64,000 nt of DNA, taken from NCBI GenBank assembly GCA_905250075.1, contig CAJNOP010000022.1:124001-188000 (forward strand). The letters are read 5' to 3'. The notes under the pieces were generated by a model that did not search any database, was not told the origin of the DNA, and saw only the letters and a list, made by a program, of their open reading frames with translations. Source of the DNA: Rotaria sp. Silwood1. Its lineage: Eukaryota; Rotifera; Eurotatoria; Philodinida; Philodinidae. The translations under genes were made by a program, and so were the position numbers. Positions 50,683 to 63,702 of the stretch are shown one piece after another (position 1 is the first letter of the stretch; every line of letters starts with the position of its first letter).

Positions 50683-51756
50683 ATGATGCAATCGTCATTA
50701 GGTAATATAGATGGTGGTGGTAATACAATCTATCCATCTATATCATCTTTTCGTATGCGTAATAATTCATATTCGACAACTCCATTTATAAATAATTATC
50801 AATCAACATCACCAACAAATTGGTTTAATCCACCACCATTACAAACTCCACCACCACCACCATTAACATTAACAAATGGTCAAACATCCATACAACAATT
50901 TCTAAATTCCGATATGCTTGCATCTATGTCAAGAAGTAATTCACAGCCAGATTTAACAGCTACATTAAATACAGTTCAATCATCTGTTAATCAATTAACA
51001 TCATCAAAATCCATGTCAGTTTGTTCAGATGATTTATATATGGATATTGGTGCTTGTAATAATTCAAGTGTTGTTGATGATTTATTTCTTGGTATTGAAG
51101 CAGATTTTAATGGTACATCAGATTTATCGGATTTTTTTGAGAATGATTATTTTTCCGAATTAGATGATACACGTTCATTATTTCAACAACTTGCTAATAC
51201 TTCTAGTCTATTACAAGCTCCACCACCACAACGTAGTGCACCACCATCACCTAAACCACAACCGAAAAATCGTACTAATACAAATGGACGACAATTACAA
51301 ACAAAATTATGGTCAAAAATGACAATTAATGAACAAACATTAGCAACAGAAGATTTAACACGTATTATAAATGAACAACTTGGTCGACGTGAACAATTAG
51401 AAATCATACGAATATTACAACCTGATGGACCACAATTATTACCACATCAAACAGAATTTATTTTAGATTTTTCTGGTATGAATGATGATAAATATCGACG
51501 TATTAGAAATATAATTAAATTTAATTTAATGGGTGGTGGATCTGTGAATGATGAAAGTGATGGTTATTCATCATTATCATCAAATAAAAGTGATCCATTA
51601 TCACAACGTATTGAAAAAGCATTAAAATTACGTCAACGTAAAGAACAACGACAAGCAGCTAAAGAACATCGTTCTGGTTTATTTAATGCTCAACATCATC
51701 AAGTACTTGAATTGACAAAATGCGATGAAGATATTGAAGTTGATATTTTATCGTAA
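50683..51756 (+). CDS. FAM199X: FAM199X-family protein
   Basis: A conserved animal protein of poorly known role. One intron-free frame of 357 aa (human about 388). The conserved central block reads KLWSKMTINEQ..LTRIINEQLGRREQLEIIRILQ..TEFILDFSGMNDDKYRRIRNIIKFN, matching the family's 'LPWSAMTNDEQ..GLREQLDIIKII..LTDEKLKQVRNYIK' region. The C terminus RKEQRQAAKEHRSGLFNAQ..EDIEVDIL matches the conserved end. The N-terminal third is Ser/Asn/Pro-rich with two proline runs; an acidic stretch near residues 116-160 (DLYMDIGACNN, SDFFENDYFSELDD) resembles an acidic activation-like region. The ATG-ATG start immediately follows TTAATTTTAG, an acceptor for a 5' untranslated intron or spliced leader. Poly(A) signal candidate ATTAAA near 52085. 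Confidence 0.92.
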   Translation: MMQSSLGNIDGGGNTIYPSISSFRMRNNSYSTTPFINNYQSTSPTNWFNPPPLQTPPPPPLTLTNGQTSIQQFLNSDMLASMSRSNSQPDLTATLNTVQSSVNQLTSSKSMSVCSDDLYMDIGACNNSSVVDDLFLGIEADFNGTSDLSDFFENDYFSELDDTRSLFQQLANTSSLLQAPPPQRSAPPSPKPQPKNRTNTNGRQLQTKLWSKMTINEQTLATEDLTRIINEQLGRREQLEIIRILQPDGPQLLPHQTEFILDFSGMNDDKYRRIRNIIKFNLMGGGSVNDESDGYSSLSSNKSDPLSQRIEKALKLRQRKEQRQAAKEHRSGLFNAQHHQVLELTKCDEDIEVDILS

Positions 51757-54249
51757 CATGTATTTCTTTTTTTTCTCTTTCTTTTTTTAAAATATTATTG
51801 TTGCTTGTTGTTAACTGTCTATTTATCTCTCGTTCTCACTCTCGCTCATGTTTTTTTCCATACAATTTGCAATTGTACTCTTTTACTTTTTTTTTTTTTT
51901 GTTTTTCTCATATCGGTTTTTTTTCTGTCTGTACCTATGTCGTTCTTTTGTTTTTCTCTGTGCACTTGTTTGTGCGTGTGTGCATGAGGATTGGTGACAA
52001 AAAAGAAAACAATCTGAAGATGTGGCATTTTTATTTAAAAGAAAAACATTTTAATTGACATTTTATTGGAATTTAGTCATTATTATTAAAGTAAAGTGAA
52101 CATTTCACATACTTATATTCTCATTAATACTAATATCATCCATCAATAGGCAAAGTATTGATCAACGAATATATAAGTTCATTGCTATTTATAAGATGCT
52201 GAAAATCCGAAATCTAGTGTTTTTTACAGTTGGATAAAGCTCGTTAATATATCTTGAAAAAGTTTGTTTTTCATATATATTGCAATAATGGTTTTGTAAG
52301 GAAGATTTAAAAAGTTTAAAAGAACTGAAATGGACGCTAAAATAATGAATCACTTATGATAAAAATGTAGTTCCTATTTCACTTCTCACAAACTTCATTT
52401 TATAGACATATGATTCAATTACATGCAACACTATGCAAAAATGAAGGTAGCATGTGAAAAACGAACATTTATCTTATGAGATGGACTTGTAGATGATCTT
52501 ATTGAAAAACAGTAATCACAAATTTATGCTCAATTAAAAGAGTTTACTAAACATTCGTTTTTATACTCTTGCCTAATGTTTCTTGTCTTTGAACAGATTA
52601 TTAGTCATTTTCTGAACTGTTCTGAGTTATATCTCCTTAATGTTAAGAAAATATTTTTGTCGATTTTATTTTTCAATATTGCAACTAATTCTCGGAGGAT
52701 CAACTGAAATATGCCAAAAGCTTCAATATTTATTTGAATACTTTTGTTTTTGTTTATAATCATTATTTGGTTAGGAACAAAGTCGTATACTATTTTATTG
52801 TTGAGAACATCAATTTTTTCGATATGATGGAAAGAACATTATAAGTACTGGTTTGTGTTTAGAGATTTTAACTCTCAGAAATTTTGTTTGAAATAAATCG
52901 AACATTATATTTACAGTCAGCAAAAAAAAGTCTGCATCGAATAGTATGCTCAATACTTATAATAAATTTATGTCAAATTTTGATCTTAGGAGAATTACAG
53001 ATCAGATTATTCAAAAAAAAAAAAAACTAGAGAGGGGATGTAAGATCCGAAATTTGGTGAAAGCTCGCTTTAAGAATGGAGTATACTATGTGATACCAAT
53101 TTTTCTTTGCTGATTCAGAATATAAACTCGTGTTTATAGTATTTGGCAATTTTATCCAAAAAACTTGATTTTATCAATTATAAACTCATGTTTCATTTTC
53201 CTCAGTCATATAAGGAGTAAAGTCAACGACAAAAATATGGGATATATATATTAAGGCTTAAATCAATAAGATCTATCGAACCAGAACAAAGAAAAGTGCA
53301 GAAAAAATATTGCTGAGATTTCGAATTGCAGACACATTACATTGCACTCATCAAAAAATTTACATTTGTATTATTGGCATTATGGATTTATAATTTTGCA
53401 AAGCAATAGAATATTTATATGATGCTTTTAGGCGATAGATCATTTGATGATAGACAAAAAAACTTTACACATGTGTGTTGGTCTATATGTACTCTGGAGT
53501 TGTATTTGTTTAACATTTTAATTCTCCATGTAAACAGAATGAGCTTGAAGGATGATAAATTTGATAATTTCTATGTTTTCATTCATTAAAAAGCAATATT
53601 ACTATGTCGAAGGTTTCAATAATTGAGGTGAAGCAAAAGAGATGATAAAATAAAATTATTCTAATATGAAACTTTTTCGTGACCAAAAATTAATTGTTCT
53701 TTTTTTTATTGTATTTATAAATTATATATCAGATCGAATTCCTAAATTAATTAAAAGTGATTAATCATTTCATTGATCATTGAAAAATCTTTTAATACAC
53801 AGTTTTTTAATAGAAATCAATTGCTAAAGGTCCAAGTCAATATAAAATGTATATTATTTTAGAAAATTATGATTTTATAACTTAATCTAGGATATAATTA
53901 AAGCTAATATTACTCGATACTTTTATTTTTATCCTTCAATAAATAATCTTTCTTCGTCGAACTAGACTAGAATGACAAACATCCATGTATTCCATAAATG
54001 TTGACTCAATACTATTCGTTCGATTTAGTACACGAATATGGTTGTCAAAGTCAATTATGTTGAGATTTAACAGAACATGATAAAATGAAATGACAATCAA
54101 TCTTGTTCTCTTAAATGACATACTAACAGAAGTTCGACTGATATTGTGTAATACTATCCGACTCAAAATCCACATCATATAATGTCAATGAATTATCAGT
54201 TGTTTAGAATATATAAAAGTCTAAGAATTTCGTTATTTGATATTATGAT
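51757..54249. other. Intergenic, 3' of FAM199X
   Basis: T-rich 3' region, then AT-rich sequence. Nothing else supportable. Confidence 0.4.
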
Positions 54250-55325
54250 AGATATACTAACCGGGGAGCTTCTTTAACTAATTAATTGCTTTTGCATGGA
54301 GGCCATGTGCACCATGTAGACTATAATGAGATATGAATACCCTGAGAAGAATTCAGATTCTTAGCTTATTAATGTGGAGATGCTGCGTTTTTACAATAAC
54401 TTTTCTATGATTTTCCTCAGGAATATCAGGAAAAATAATTTGTAAAGATCGATTCGAAACTTTGAGTAGCGAAAAATGTTTGTGAGAATAGTCTATTAAC
54501 GAAAATTTCGGATGTTTTCTCTGTTTCGTATTTTGGAGTAAGACCTTCGAATATGTGTTGTATATGAGCAGTGTAAAAAATTCACATTTAACATAGCTGT
54601 ATTCTAACTACCACCGACAAAATTAACGCTACACGTATTTTTGATAGATATTTTCATTAATGATCAACAACGAAAAATATAAGTTTTTCAGAAATTTTTT
54701 TCGTCTATAGCGTCTATAGGACTTTGTAGAGCTTGTTTCGCTGGTCATTTTGGTAAAAAAATATTCAAATTTACCCGATAAGTAACGGGCCTTGGCTTCG
54801 AATACTCCAAAATATCACCTACTAATCAGCAGCAGTCGCGAACAGTCGTTTGTTTTGAGTATTTTGACTCTAGTACCATTATTTATTGAGTAAATTTGAA
54901 TCTTTTTTTTTACCAAAATGATCAGCGAAACGAGCTCTACAAAGTCCTGTACATGAAAAAAAATTTCTGAAAAACTTATATTTTTCGTGGTTGATCATTA
55001 ATGAAAATATCTATCACAAATACGTGTAGCGTTAATTTTGTCGGTGGTAGTAAGATAGAAACCGTGAAAACGTCTGAAACTTTCGTAATAGACTATTCTC
55101 ACAAAAATTTGTTTCTGTGCAAAGTTTTGAATCAAAATTTCGACAATTTTTGTTTTTGTATTTCTGAGGAAAACAATAAAAAAAATATCGCAAAAATACA
55201 GCGTCTCTCCAGCAATATGTTATGAGGGCAAATTCTCTTCACGGTATTTATATCTTATTGGGGTCTACATAATACATCGGATCTGGACTCACAAACGATT
55301 AACCAGTTTGGGGCTTCTCTTATAA
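54250..55325. mobile_element. Large foldback element (about 1.08 kb)
   Basis: The left arm (54260-54775) is inverted in the right arm (54890-55320). The best stretch, 54608-54775 against 54890-55055, shares ACTACCACCGACAAAATTAA, CTACACGTATTT and TTTTCATTAATGATCAAC almost unchanged. The outer parts are more diverged. The roughly 110-base loop around 54780-54890 is the only single-copy part. The right arm contains a 74-codon frame that is a by-product. No transposase. Confidence 0.7.
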
Positions 55326-56912
55326 TTCTAAGGAAAACTAAATATATGTCAGTAACAGCAGACCGAGACAAAAAAAATATAATCAATTGTGCTGTTGAAA
55401 GTTATACAGTATTGCAATATTGGTAAATCGAGCAAGAATACGAAGATCTAATCATATATATATATATATATATCCTTATTTCAGCATCATTTGTTATTTA
55501 ATAAGTATTGCTTTTTTATACATAGGACACTAGGAAAGTTTTTCCCCAGCCCTCCCAAATGCCATAACTTTAGTGCAAATATTCTGTTATAATGCGTAGA
55601 CGTATTGAAGATTATATGCAAAACTTTAGCCTTGAAGGTTTAACACATCTTCGTACTTTTTATGTTTTTTTTTTTTTAGATACGCCAAATGCTAATTTTT
55701 GTATGACTTCTCTACCATCACCCGAACACTTTTTACACTGATTCTAAACGTAAGTACAATTTTTATATCAATAAGAAAATCCAATGTAGAATAAAACTAG
55801 TCTGTCTCTCAACAGTGATCTATACTTGGCTCACATTCCGCATTATTAGGTGAATAATCTAACACTTTGCCAAATTTACTTTACACTGCGACAGTTCAAA
55901 ATCATATCAAAAATGATATTTGATTAATCTAAAAAATGAAAACATATAACAATACATAAGGCCTAGACGACTGGAATTTTCCACCTGATTCTAATTATGT
56001 CTAAGTATTATAATAGAATAATTTCACTCAAATTATGATTTTTAAAAAGTTCTCATGAAAAAAAATTTCATAGTCCTTCATGCAGTTAAAAGAAAATGGC
56101 ATAGTCACAAAATATCTGCGATTTTCATTAATATCCTTCAATAATATTGTCTTATTCAAAGATGTTTCTTCTTGTTGTTTGTTTTTCTTCGGTATTTAGA
56201 TTTATCGTAACAATATGTTTCTATGTATTGCATGAGACTGTAGAGATTATTATTGGATCGTATATGATTAAATGATGATAATGGTAGAGACATGATTTAG
56301 TTCGAATAAATATTAGCAAAAGTTTTTTCATCGATGTGTCTCGTCTCCAATCAATTTATCTATCAAACATTCCTATAAGCGACAAATCACCTGCCGTTTA
56401 ACATTAGATAGCAACGATCATACAATTGTACGAATAAGGAAAATAGAAAATTGATACTCTGTTTTTTTCTTCAAGCAAATCAGATAGAGAACAAGAAGAA
56501 TGACATCCATTCCAAGGACACACTCACACTTAGATATGATAAAATATTTTGCAGTAAGATGTTAGTGTAGAAAGAGAGAGACACAGAAATAAATATAGAT
56601 CATGTAGGCGGGTACGGTTCACTCCCTTCTTGTTAGATAACTTCTTGACATATCAATCTTTTCTATTAATATGATCATGTTAGAGAACAAGTGATTATTG
56701 CTCTAGAAATATCTATATGTATGTGTGATTTTTCTTCTACGTTCGTTATACAATGACATTTTCCGCTATCTGTTTGTTATTGTCGTTAGCATCAATCTAT
56801 TCACACTTTTTTTTCTTCTCTTTGTTTCCTCATCTTTATAGATTGTATTGATTAGAAGAATAGTCAGTCAATCAGTTTTGCCATTGCATAGTCATACGTA
56901 CACATTTCTACA
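55326..56912. other. Intergenic, upstream of the immunoglobulin-repeat gene
   Basis: Contains (AT)n at 55454-55472. The T-rich segment 56806-56830 and the sequence up to 56912 should carry the 5' end of the downstream gene. No exon found. Confidence 0.4.
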
Positions 56913-59900
56913 ATGGCAACATCACAAACCGATACTGGTGAACTCTTTTTAAGTCGTCTCTCAAAAACATTTATATGTCGTCCAGGTGACAATGTGCTTC
57001 TTGAATGTTATGTTCGTCGTGAACGTGTTAAATCCATTGCATGGTATGCAAATGGTGAATTAATTGAAGCAAGAGGTTTTCGTATATGGCATCGATATCA
57101 ACCAAGAACAGGTCAATGCACACTTTATATACGTTCTGTACTCTATTCGGATGATGGCACATATTGTTGTGAAGCAACAAGTATAGATGATGTTGTTGAA
57201 ATATTAGAAATTAAATTAAAAATTGAACATCGTAAGATTGTAGATTTCATTAAAAAGAAAACAATAGGTATTTTTGTTCAAATTTTATTTATTTGTTTAT
57301 TTATTTAGAGGATAAATCTTGGACTAAAATTCCTGTACTTCAAAGAGCTGGACATGTAGTATCAAAAAGTAAGAAAATTTTAAAGTATATTTTAGGTGAA
57401 AATTATTTGTTTTTTTTTTCTCACGAAAGAAGCCTGTATAAGTTACGAGTGTGGGTGTATTAGAAAACCAATGATATTTAGTTATAAAAAAATTATCATT
57501 CTTAATTCCCACTAGTGTCTTTAAATAGAAGGCTAGAGAATTTCTCAGTAATATACAGTTTCTGTCTACCATATATTTATATATATATATATTTGATGAC
57601 CTCAATGTCATTGAGAACCGCTTTACAAACGATAACAGAAGCATATATGATGGCACATTGGGTTCTGCGTTTTCTATCTTCGTCTTTTTTTTTAGCGTCC
57701 TTCTTTTCTATACTGCTCTGCCGTATAATGCTCTGTTGATAATACATAATGTTAACAACGAACACTCCTTGTTCCATAATACTATCTCTGACTTTCTCGT
57801 TTCTTCTCGATGATGGTGGTAATGTGTTACGGCATGCACAGATACATACGCATGTTATCCATGCGACGCTGCATCCATAGTATAATATAACATGCTGTGA
57901 AAGAACAACAAAATTGATTCTACAAAAAAAGAAGGAAAAATCTAGAGAGTGGAAAAAAGCAAAAAAAAATCTGTGTTTTTTTTTGCAGCGATAATATACT
58001 GAGTACATCTGACGATTGACAGCCAATTGTCGAATATAGTAATAAAAAAAAGGAGAAAAAGAAAACGACAAATCTATCTCTTTCTTGTCTAGATGAAGAT
58101 AAATCGAGTACAATATTCTTAATCTCAAATAATCAAAGCTCTCTTGTTGTTGAAAATATGTTTCCACTACATTGGTATGAATTACGTATTGATCGACCAT
58201 TACTTGATCCAACAATATCACTTGAAAATACTTCATTACAACTATCATGTCGTATAGCTGGCCTTCATATTGATAAGTTTGAATGGTATAGAAATGGAGA
58301 ATTGATTGCTATTTGTACTGAAACTCCACCATCATCACTTTTAACAACAACAACAACAACAACAACAACAATTACCGGTGAAATTGATCGTGGTGTATTC
58401 CATGCATCTTATGATACATTACCAGCACACTTTATTGCTTTATTAACTATTGATAGTACAACAAAAGAACGTCATGAAGGTAGATATGAATGTCATGCGT
58501 TGAATGCACATTATCATGTTTCATCGTCGTGTGAAGTTATTATTAAACAAATTGAACAAGAACAATTACCAACTGATGAAGTAAATTATTTATTAAATTT
58601 TTATCTTTCAAATTGTTGATAGTTTTATATTTTTTCTAGACGGTATCTTCTCGTCTAATAACGGAAACTAAAAAACGTACAGATGATGACCGACAGGAAC
58701 AAACACTTCCAATAGAACCCAAACGTCTTCGTATTGATGAAATAACAAGTGATCGTCAAAATCAATATTATCAACCATTAACAATAAGTCCTGTTGAATC
58801 ACCATTTCGAACTATTGGTGATCAATTGGTACCTTCAACTGAAAGTAAAAAAGAAATAGCAAAAACTGTCAAATGGAAAGAGCAAATAGAAACTTTTCAA
58901 AAAGTAAATCTTTTGCTACTTTTTTTGATCATAGAAAAAAAAAAAAGAAAAACGAAATTCTTAACATATCTTAATATTTTTAGAGTGATTCACCATATGA
59001 AGTTGACACATTACTTCCACCAATACCAGAAACAGTTCCATCATCATCATCAGATGAAAGTAGTAGTGCATCGGCTGGTGATCTTGAACAAGTTCTTCGT
59101 TCACATTCATTACTTTCAACACATCCAATAGAGAAAAATGTTGATACAAGTAGTAGTTCTGATACAGGCACTGAATCATTAGGAATGTGTCCCGTATTTT
59201 TTCAATTACTTCCATCAAAAATTGAATGTGAAGAAGGTGAACGTTTATTACTTTCATGCCAAGTTATGGCTGGTATACAATGTCAAATAAAATGGTTAAT
59301 TAATGAAATGATTATTGCTGAAAATAAATCTCGTACTCGTCGTCATTATAATCCTGATACTGGTATTTGTTTAATGATTATTGATCCAACAATAATTACT
59401 GATACAGGAATTTATCATTTAATTATTTCAAATCGACATGGTCAAGCACAATCAACATGTCAAGTACAAATTTTAAATCGTCAATTACCACCTATGCCTG
59501 AAGATGATTTGTCAACTCGTTTATATTTTATTAAACCATTATCATCAACACCAATACTATGTCGTGATGGTGATACTATACAATTATCATGTGTTGTGCA
59601 TGGACGACGACCAATAAATATTCGTTGGTTTAAAGATGAACAACAAGTATTAATTAATGATAAACAACAACATACACGTCAGATTTATTTCGATTCTGTA
59701 ACTGGTAAATGTACACTTACTATTCATGATATTTATCCAAATGATACCGGAGTATATCGATGCGAAGCAACTAATGAACAAGGAAAAGCCAGTACAACAA
59801 CTACGGTTGATGTAACACGTAATTATAATGAAACAAAAATTATATTTAAAGCATTATATTATTATTCTTTTTGTTATTATTGTAGATTATCACTATGAAG

Positions 59901-62900
59901 TAGATAGTGAAATGTCTTCAGCATCATTTGCATCAAGTCCACCAAGTGATCATGAAGATTTAACAGGATCACAATCATATCGATCTGTAGACGAAAAAGC
60001 TTTATATGAAGAATCACGTCGTCTTGTTGAAGAATTAGATGCTCGTATTGCTGATTTATCTAGTGGAACTACAACGACTATTGAAGGTACTCAACAACAA
60101 CTACATGGTAAAATATATTTTTTTTTATTTCATAATTAGTTTATGTAATATATATTACAAATAACATTATATATATGATATGAATTAGTATCGATTATTG
60201 TCTGAAAAGAAGATTATTATCTTGTATACAAGAGAATACTCTACTTACATAATAGTATATTATTTTCACTGAATGAATATATAATACACATATGTACAAT
60301 AGTTTCATACCTTATTCTACGATTAAATATGTTTATCTTTTATCGATTGATATCATGATGATTTCAATTTAAGTTGTTTTTTTTTTATGGAATATAGTTT
60401 ACTATTGACTTTGATGAGTTGACGATGTCTAATAGTATCCTTATTATTACGTAACATATTGATAAATTAACTGGTTGTATACTGACCAGTAATATGAAAA
60501 TACGATTAGAGCTCTTATCAGTATCCGACTGTTACGCCCACATATCCTTGTCGTTCTATGAAAAGTCATTGTCAGTAACTTGTCTATGTTGGCGTCAACG
60601 TTGACATGAGCAGTAGAGGAAAAAAAACAGCATTGTCTATCAACAACATTTGTCCTTACTAGCCTTTCATACCATAAATTATGCTTGTGTATATGCATAC
60701 ATACATCTATATATATTCCTGTATTCCATGCATACTTTTCTACTATATGTATATGGAACGGTCATCACCCTCCTTCTATTCCATATCAATATTAACTAAC
60801 ACAGCAAAGAAAGAACAAGTCTAAACTATCGATAATAGGAAAAAGAGGAAACAGCTTCTCAACCTATGACTCTGCAATACTTTTAGCAATATATATGTCT
60901 TTCCTTTTTTTTTCTTCTCGTTCTTTCTACAAATTTAGCATCGTTGTTGATTTTCTTTTCTATGATTATATCATCTCTACAGCTGCCTACCAATGACCAA
61001 GTAAACATTGAGTTTGTCAGTCTCTTTTTTCATCTAACGTTTGTAGTATTGGTAGATAATCGGCAACGGTTTTTTTTCTCTGCCTCTTACTACATTTTGT
61101 ATTCATCATCATCATCTAAGTTTGCTACACGGTATTGATATTGTTGTTTTTGTTATTCGGTTGGGTGTCTCATTAATATTCTATTGAATTAAACGATGGC
61201 ATCCGACGAAGAACGTATACCAAGATTTGTTCATATTGATGAACAATATGGAACTAAAGTAAATGATTCCGTATTATTTGGTTTCGAACAAGAATTGAAA
61301 TCTGTTACTGTACGTAATGGTGATTCAGCACGATTTGAAGCTAAAATACGTTTATTATCAACATCATCAAATATTTATATTGATCGATCTTTATTAAATA
61401 TTGAATGGCGTTTAAATGATATACGCATAACAAGTGATGATAATTTAAGATATCGATTTGATTCAATACCAGAAGAGAATCTTTATTGGATGGATATTCG
61501 ACAATGTGAACAACAAGATGAAGGAGTTTATACGATTTATATTAGTTATGATCATGATAAATATCATGATGAATCTAGTGCTTATCTCTTTGTTGACAGT
61601 GAGTTCAAATTTTCAAAGAAAGAATATCTTAGATTACAAAACTATTATTTAGATTTAGAAATATGAAAACGAATCTATTTTACTATAAAATATATACATA
61701 TTGAATTTATTCTGTATAGATATAGATGAGAATGTATCTAATTTGTGTTAATTTGAAAATGACCTCAGGTTTTCTTGTTTTTTTCATGAATTATTTTATT
61801 TTTTTTCCATAAATGATAATGTTTCCTTTTAGAAGAATAATTAGAATTATTTGTTTAAGTACTACGTATATTTTATATGATAGTGCGTCAGAATGATCGT
61901 ATGTGTTCTTGAGGGTGTATAATTACCATTTCTTCTCAATTAATAATACCGCATGGAATACTAATGTATTCGATTTATAATAGTTTTCAAGCAATATCGA
62001 ATTCAACTTGATTCATTCATTAGTTAGAAGGATAATGCCCAGAATAGTTAAGAAAATAGTGCAATACATGTGGCAATATCATTGTACGACGACAGATTTG
62101 CTTTTTTGATTGCAGACATTTTGTTAGATACATCTTCGAATAATTCTTAATTATAGTCGAATGAGTCATCATATATAATAATCTTGTTGTTTCTACGTCT
62201 GCTAAAGATTGGTATATTGTTTATTTTGTTGTGTTTCTTTGTTTTTCATAAATAGATAAGCATAACGATACGAGAAAAACAACGCACAAATTACTTTGCC
62301 TGTAATAACAAGCCAATTTTATTTTGTATTATATTATTATTTTTATTCTTTTCGGAACATCAAAGCATATATAATTCTCTATTTCAGACATTCTCAGTAT
62401 TATCTTCATCTGTATTTGAATCAAATCATATTCTTTGTAATTGAACGTAAATGTAAAAGTTATATACTTTCATGCAATGGAAACAAACTAGCATTACTAA
62501 CCTTTAACATAATGTTTAATATAGACTTTTTGTTCAGAAAGGGCAACTACTTAGCTCGTAACACAATGATTACAATCTTCGAGAATATCATTGTCTGTAT
62601 TCTTTCCTTTGTCACACTTATTAATAAAACATAACGTTTGACATTTCTCAGTTCAATTAATCGTTCATTTAATATTTACAAATAAAGAAAGAATTCTTTG
62701 TTTAGAAATTTATTTTTCATATAATAATTAATTTTCAAAAATATAAAATGAAAATATTTAATTGCAATTTTAGGTTTCATTACTGAAAAGGAGGAGCAAC
62801 CTGATCAAATGAGTCAACAAGGGTTAAGTGCTGGTGATTCATGGTCATCAGCAACATCTCTTGATCGTTTTATTCCACCAACAATAACACAACCTCTTCT

Positions 62901-63702
62901 ATCTACTTATCGATATCGTTCTAGTGAAAGAGTACAACTTCAAGTTGAATATTTTTCTCCATCAGTACAATGTCATTGTACATGGCAAGTACAACATTTA
63001 AATGATACTGTACCACAACCAATACAAGATGGATTAATAGTTAATACAAATTATTCATCAACATTAACTATTGATTCAATAACGTCTGAATTACAAGGTA
63101 TATATATATTTCATGTCGAAAATGTTTATGGACATGCTTCGACACAAACACATATTATTGTTGATAAGGAAGATATCGATGACGAACAACAAGGTAAATA
63201 TAAAATTTTAATATTTGTTTTTAATTAGTTTTGTAAAAAAAAGATACATATATATATATATATATATACATATTTAGAATATCAAGAAGCATTAGAAGAA
63301 CCACCAATGAAAAAGAAATTTCTTGAAGATGATAGTCATTTACATTTAATGAGTCCACATCATAAACGGATATCAATGATGCATCATATGCCATTAGAGG
63401 AATCAGTGAAACATGAAGATCTTAAAGTTCATTTACCGGGTGGAACAACAGAAGAGATTATTATTCATACTGAATTTATTCCACCAACACCACGATTATC
63501 ATTAATTGAAGAACAATCAACAAGTGTATCGGTAAGAAAATATTATTTTTGTTTGGTTTCAGCTACATCATACTTTACTTTTTTTCTGATTCTCTTATAG
63601 GTTGAACAAGATTTATCAAAAGAACAAATTCAAACTGGAGATACATATAAAATTGAAAGTGTTGATACCAAAATTACGATGGATACACAACAATTACAGC
63701 TT
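56913..63702 (+). CDS. Intracellular immunoglobulin-repeat protein (partial, runs off right edge)
   Basis: Exons in phase: 56913-57231, 57309-57368, 58093-58580, 58640-58903, 58984-59818, 59886-60107, then 62774-63193, 63278-63531, 63601-63702, at least 988 codons. I-set type immunoglobulin domains: residues about 10-105 (LLECYV..IAWYANG..DDGTYCCEA), one in exon 3 (LQLSCRI..FEWYRNG..EGRYECHA), two in exon 5 (LLLSCQV..IKWLINE..DTGIYHLI, where the second Cys is replaced; and IQLSCVV..IRWFKDE..DTGVYRCEA) and one in exon 7 (VQLQVEY..CTWQVQH..LQGIYIFHV, lacking the usual first Cys). Linkers are acidic and Ser-rich. There is no signal peptide at MATSQTDTGE, so a cytoplasmic, titin/obscurin/palladin-like role is inferred; no kinase or fibronectin domain is seen in the window. 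Exon 6 may instead read on to a stop at 60139. Confidence 0.82.
60108..62773 (+). other. Long intron or promoter-bearing interval in the immunoglobulin gene
   Basis: It runs from donor GTAAAA after 60107 to acceptor TTTTAG at 62773. It holds the alternative first exon at 61196-61598 and otherwise nothing recognised. A shorter mRNA could end in it, reading through the donor to TAG at 60137-60139. Confidence 0.5.
61196..61598 (+). CDS. Probable alternative first coding exon of the immunoglobulin gene
   Basis: ATG 61196 has an in-frame stop directly upstream (61190-61192) and no splice acceptor at its left side, so it looks like a first exon. It encodes 134 codons: MASDEERIPRF, then one immunoglobulin-like domain (VRNGDSARFEAK, LLNIEWRLND, QQDEGVYTIYIS). 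It ends at donor GTGAGT in phase 1, the phase of exon 6 (end 60107), so both can splice to the acceptor at 62773. It could be the start of a shorter isoform or of a separate downstream gene. The domain lacks the usual cysteine pair. Confidence 0.65.

Noticed and set aside
57577..58248. 223-codon minus-strand frame
   Set aside because: Lies over an intron and an exon of the plus-strand immunoglobulin gene; composition is Phe/Tyr/Cys-rich with no family signal, and the plus-strand exon is well supported.
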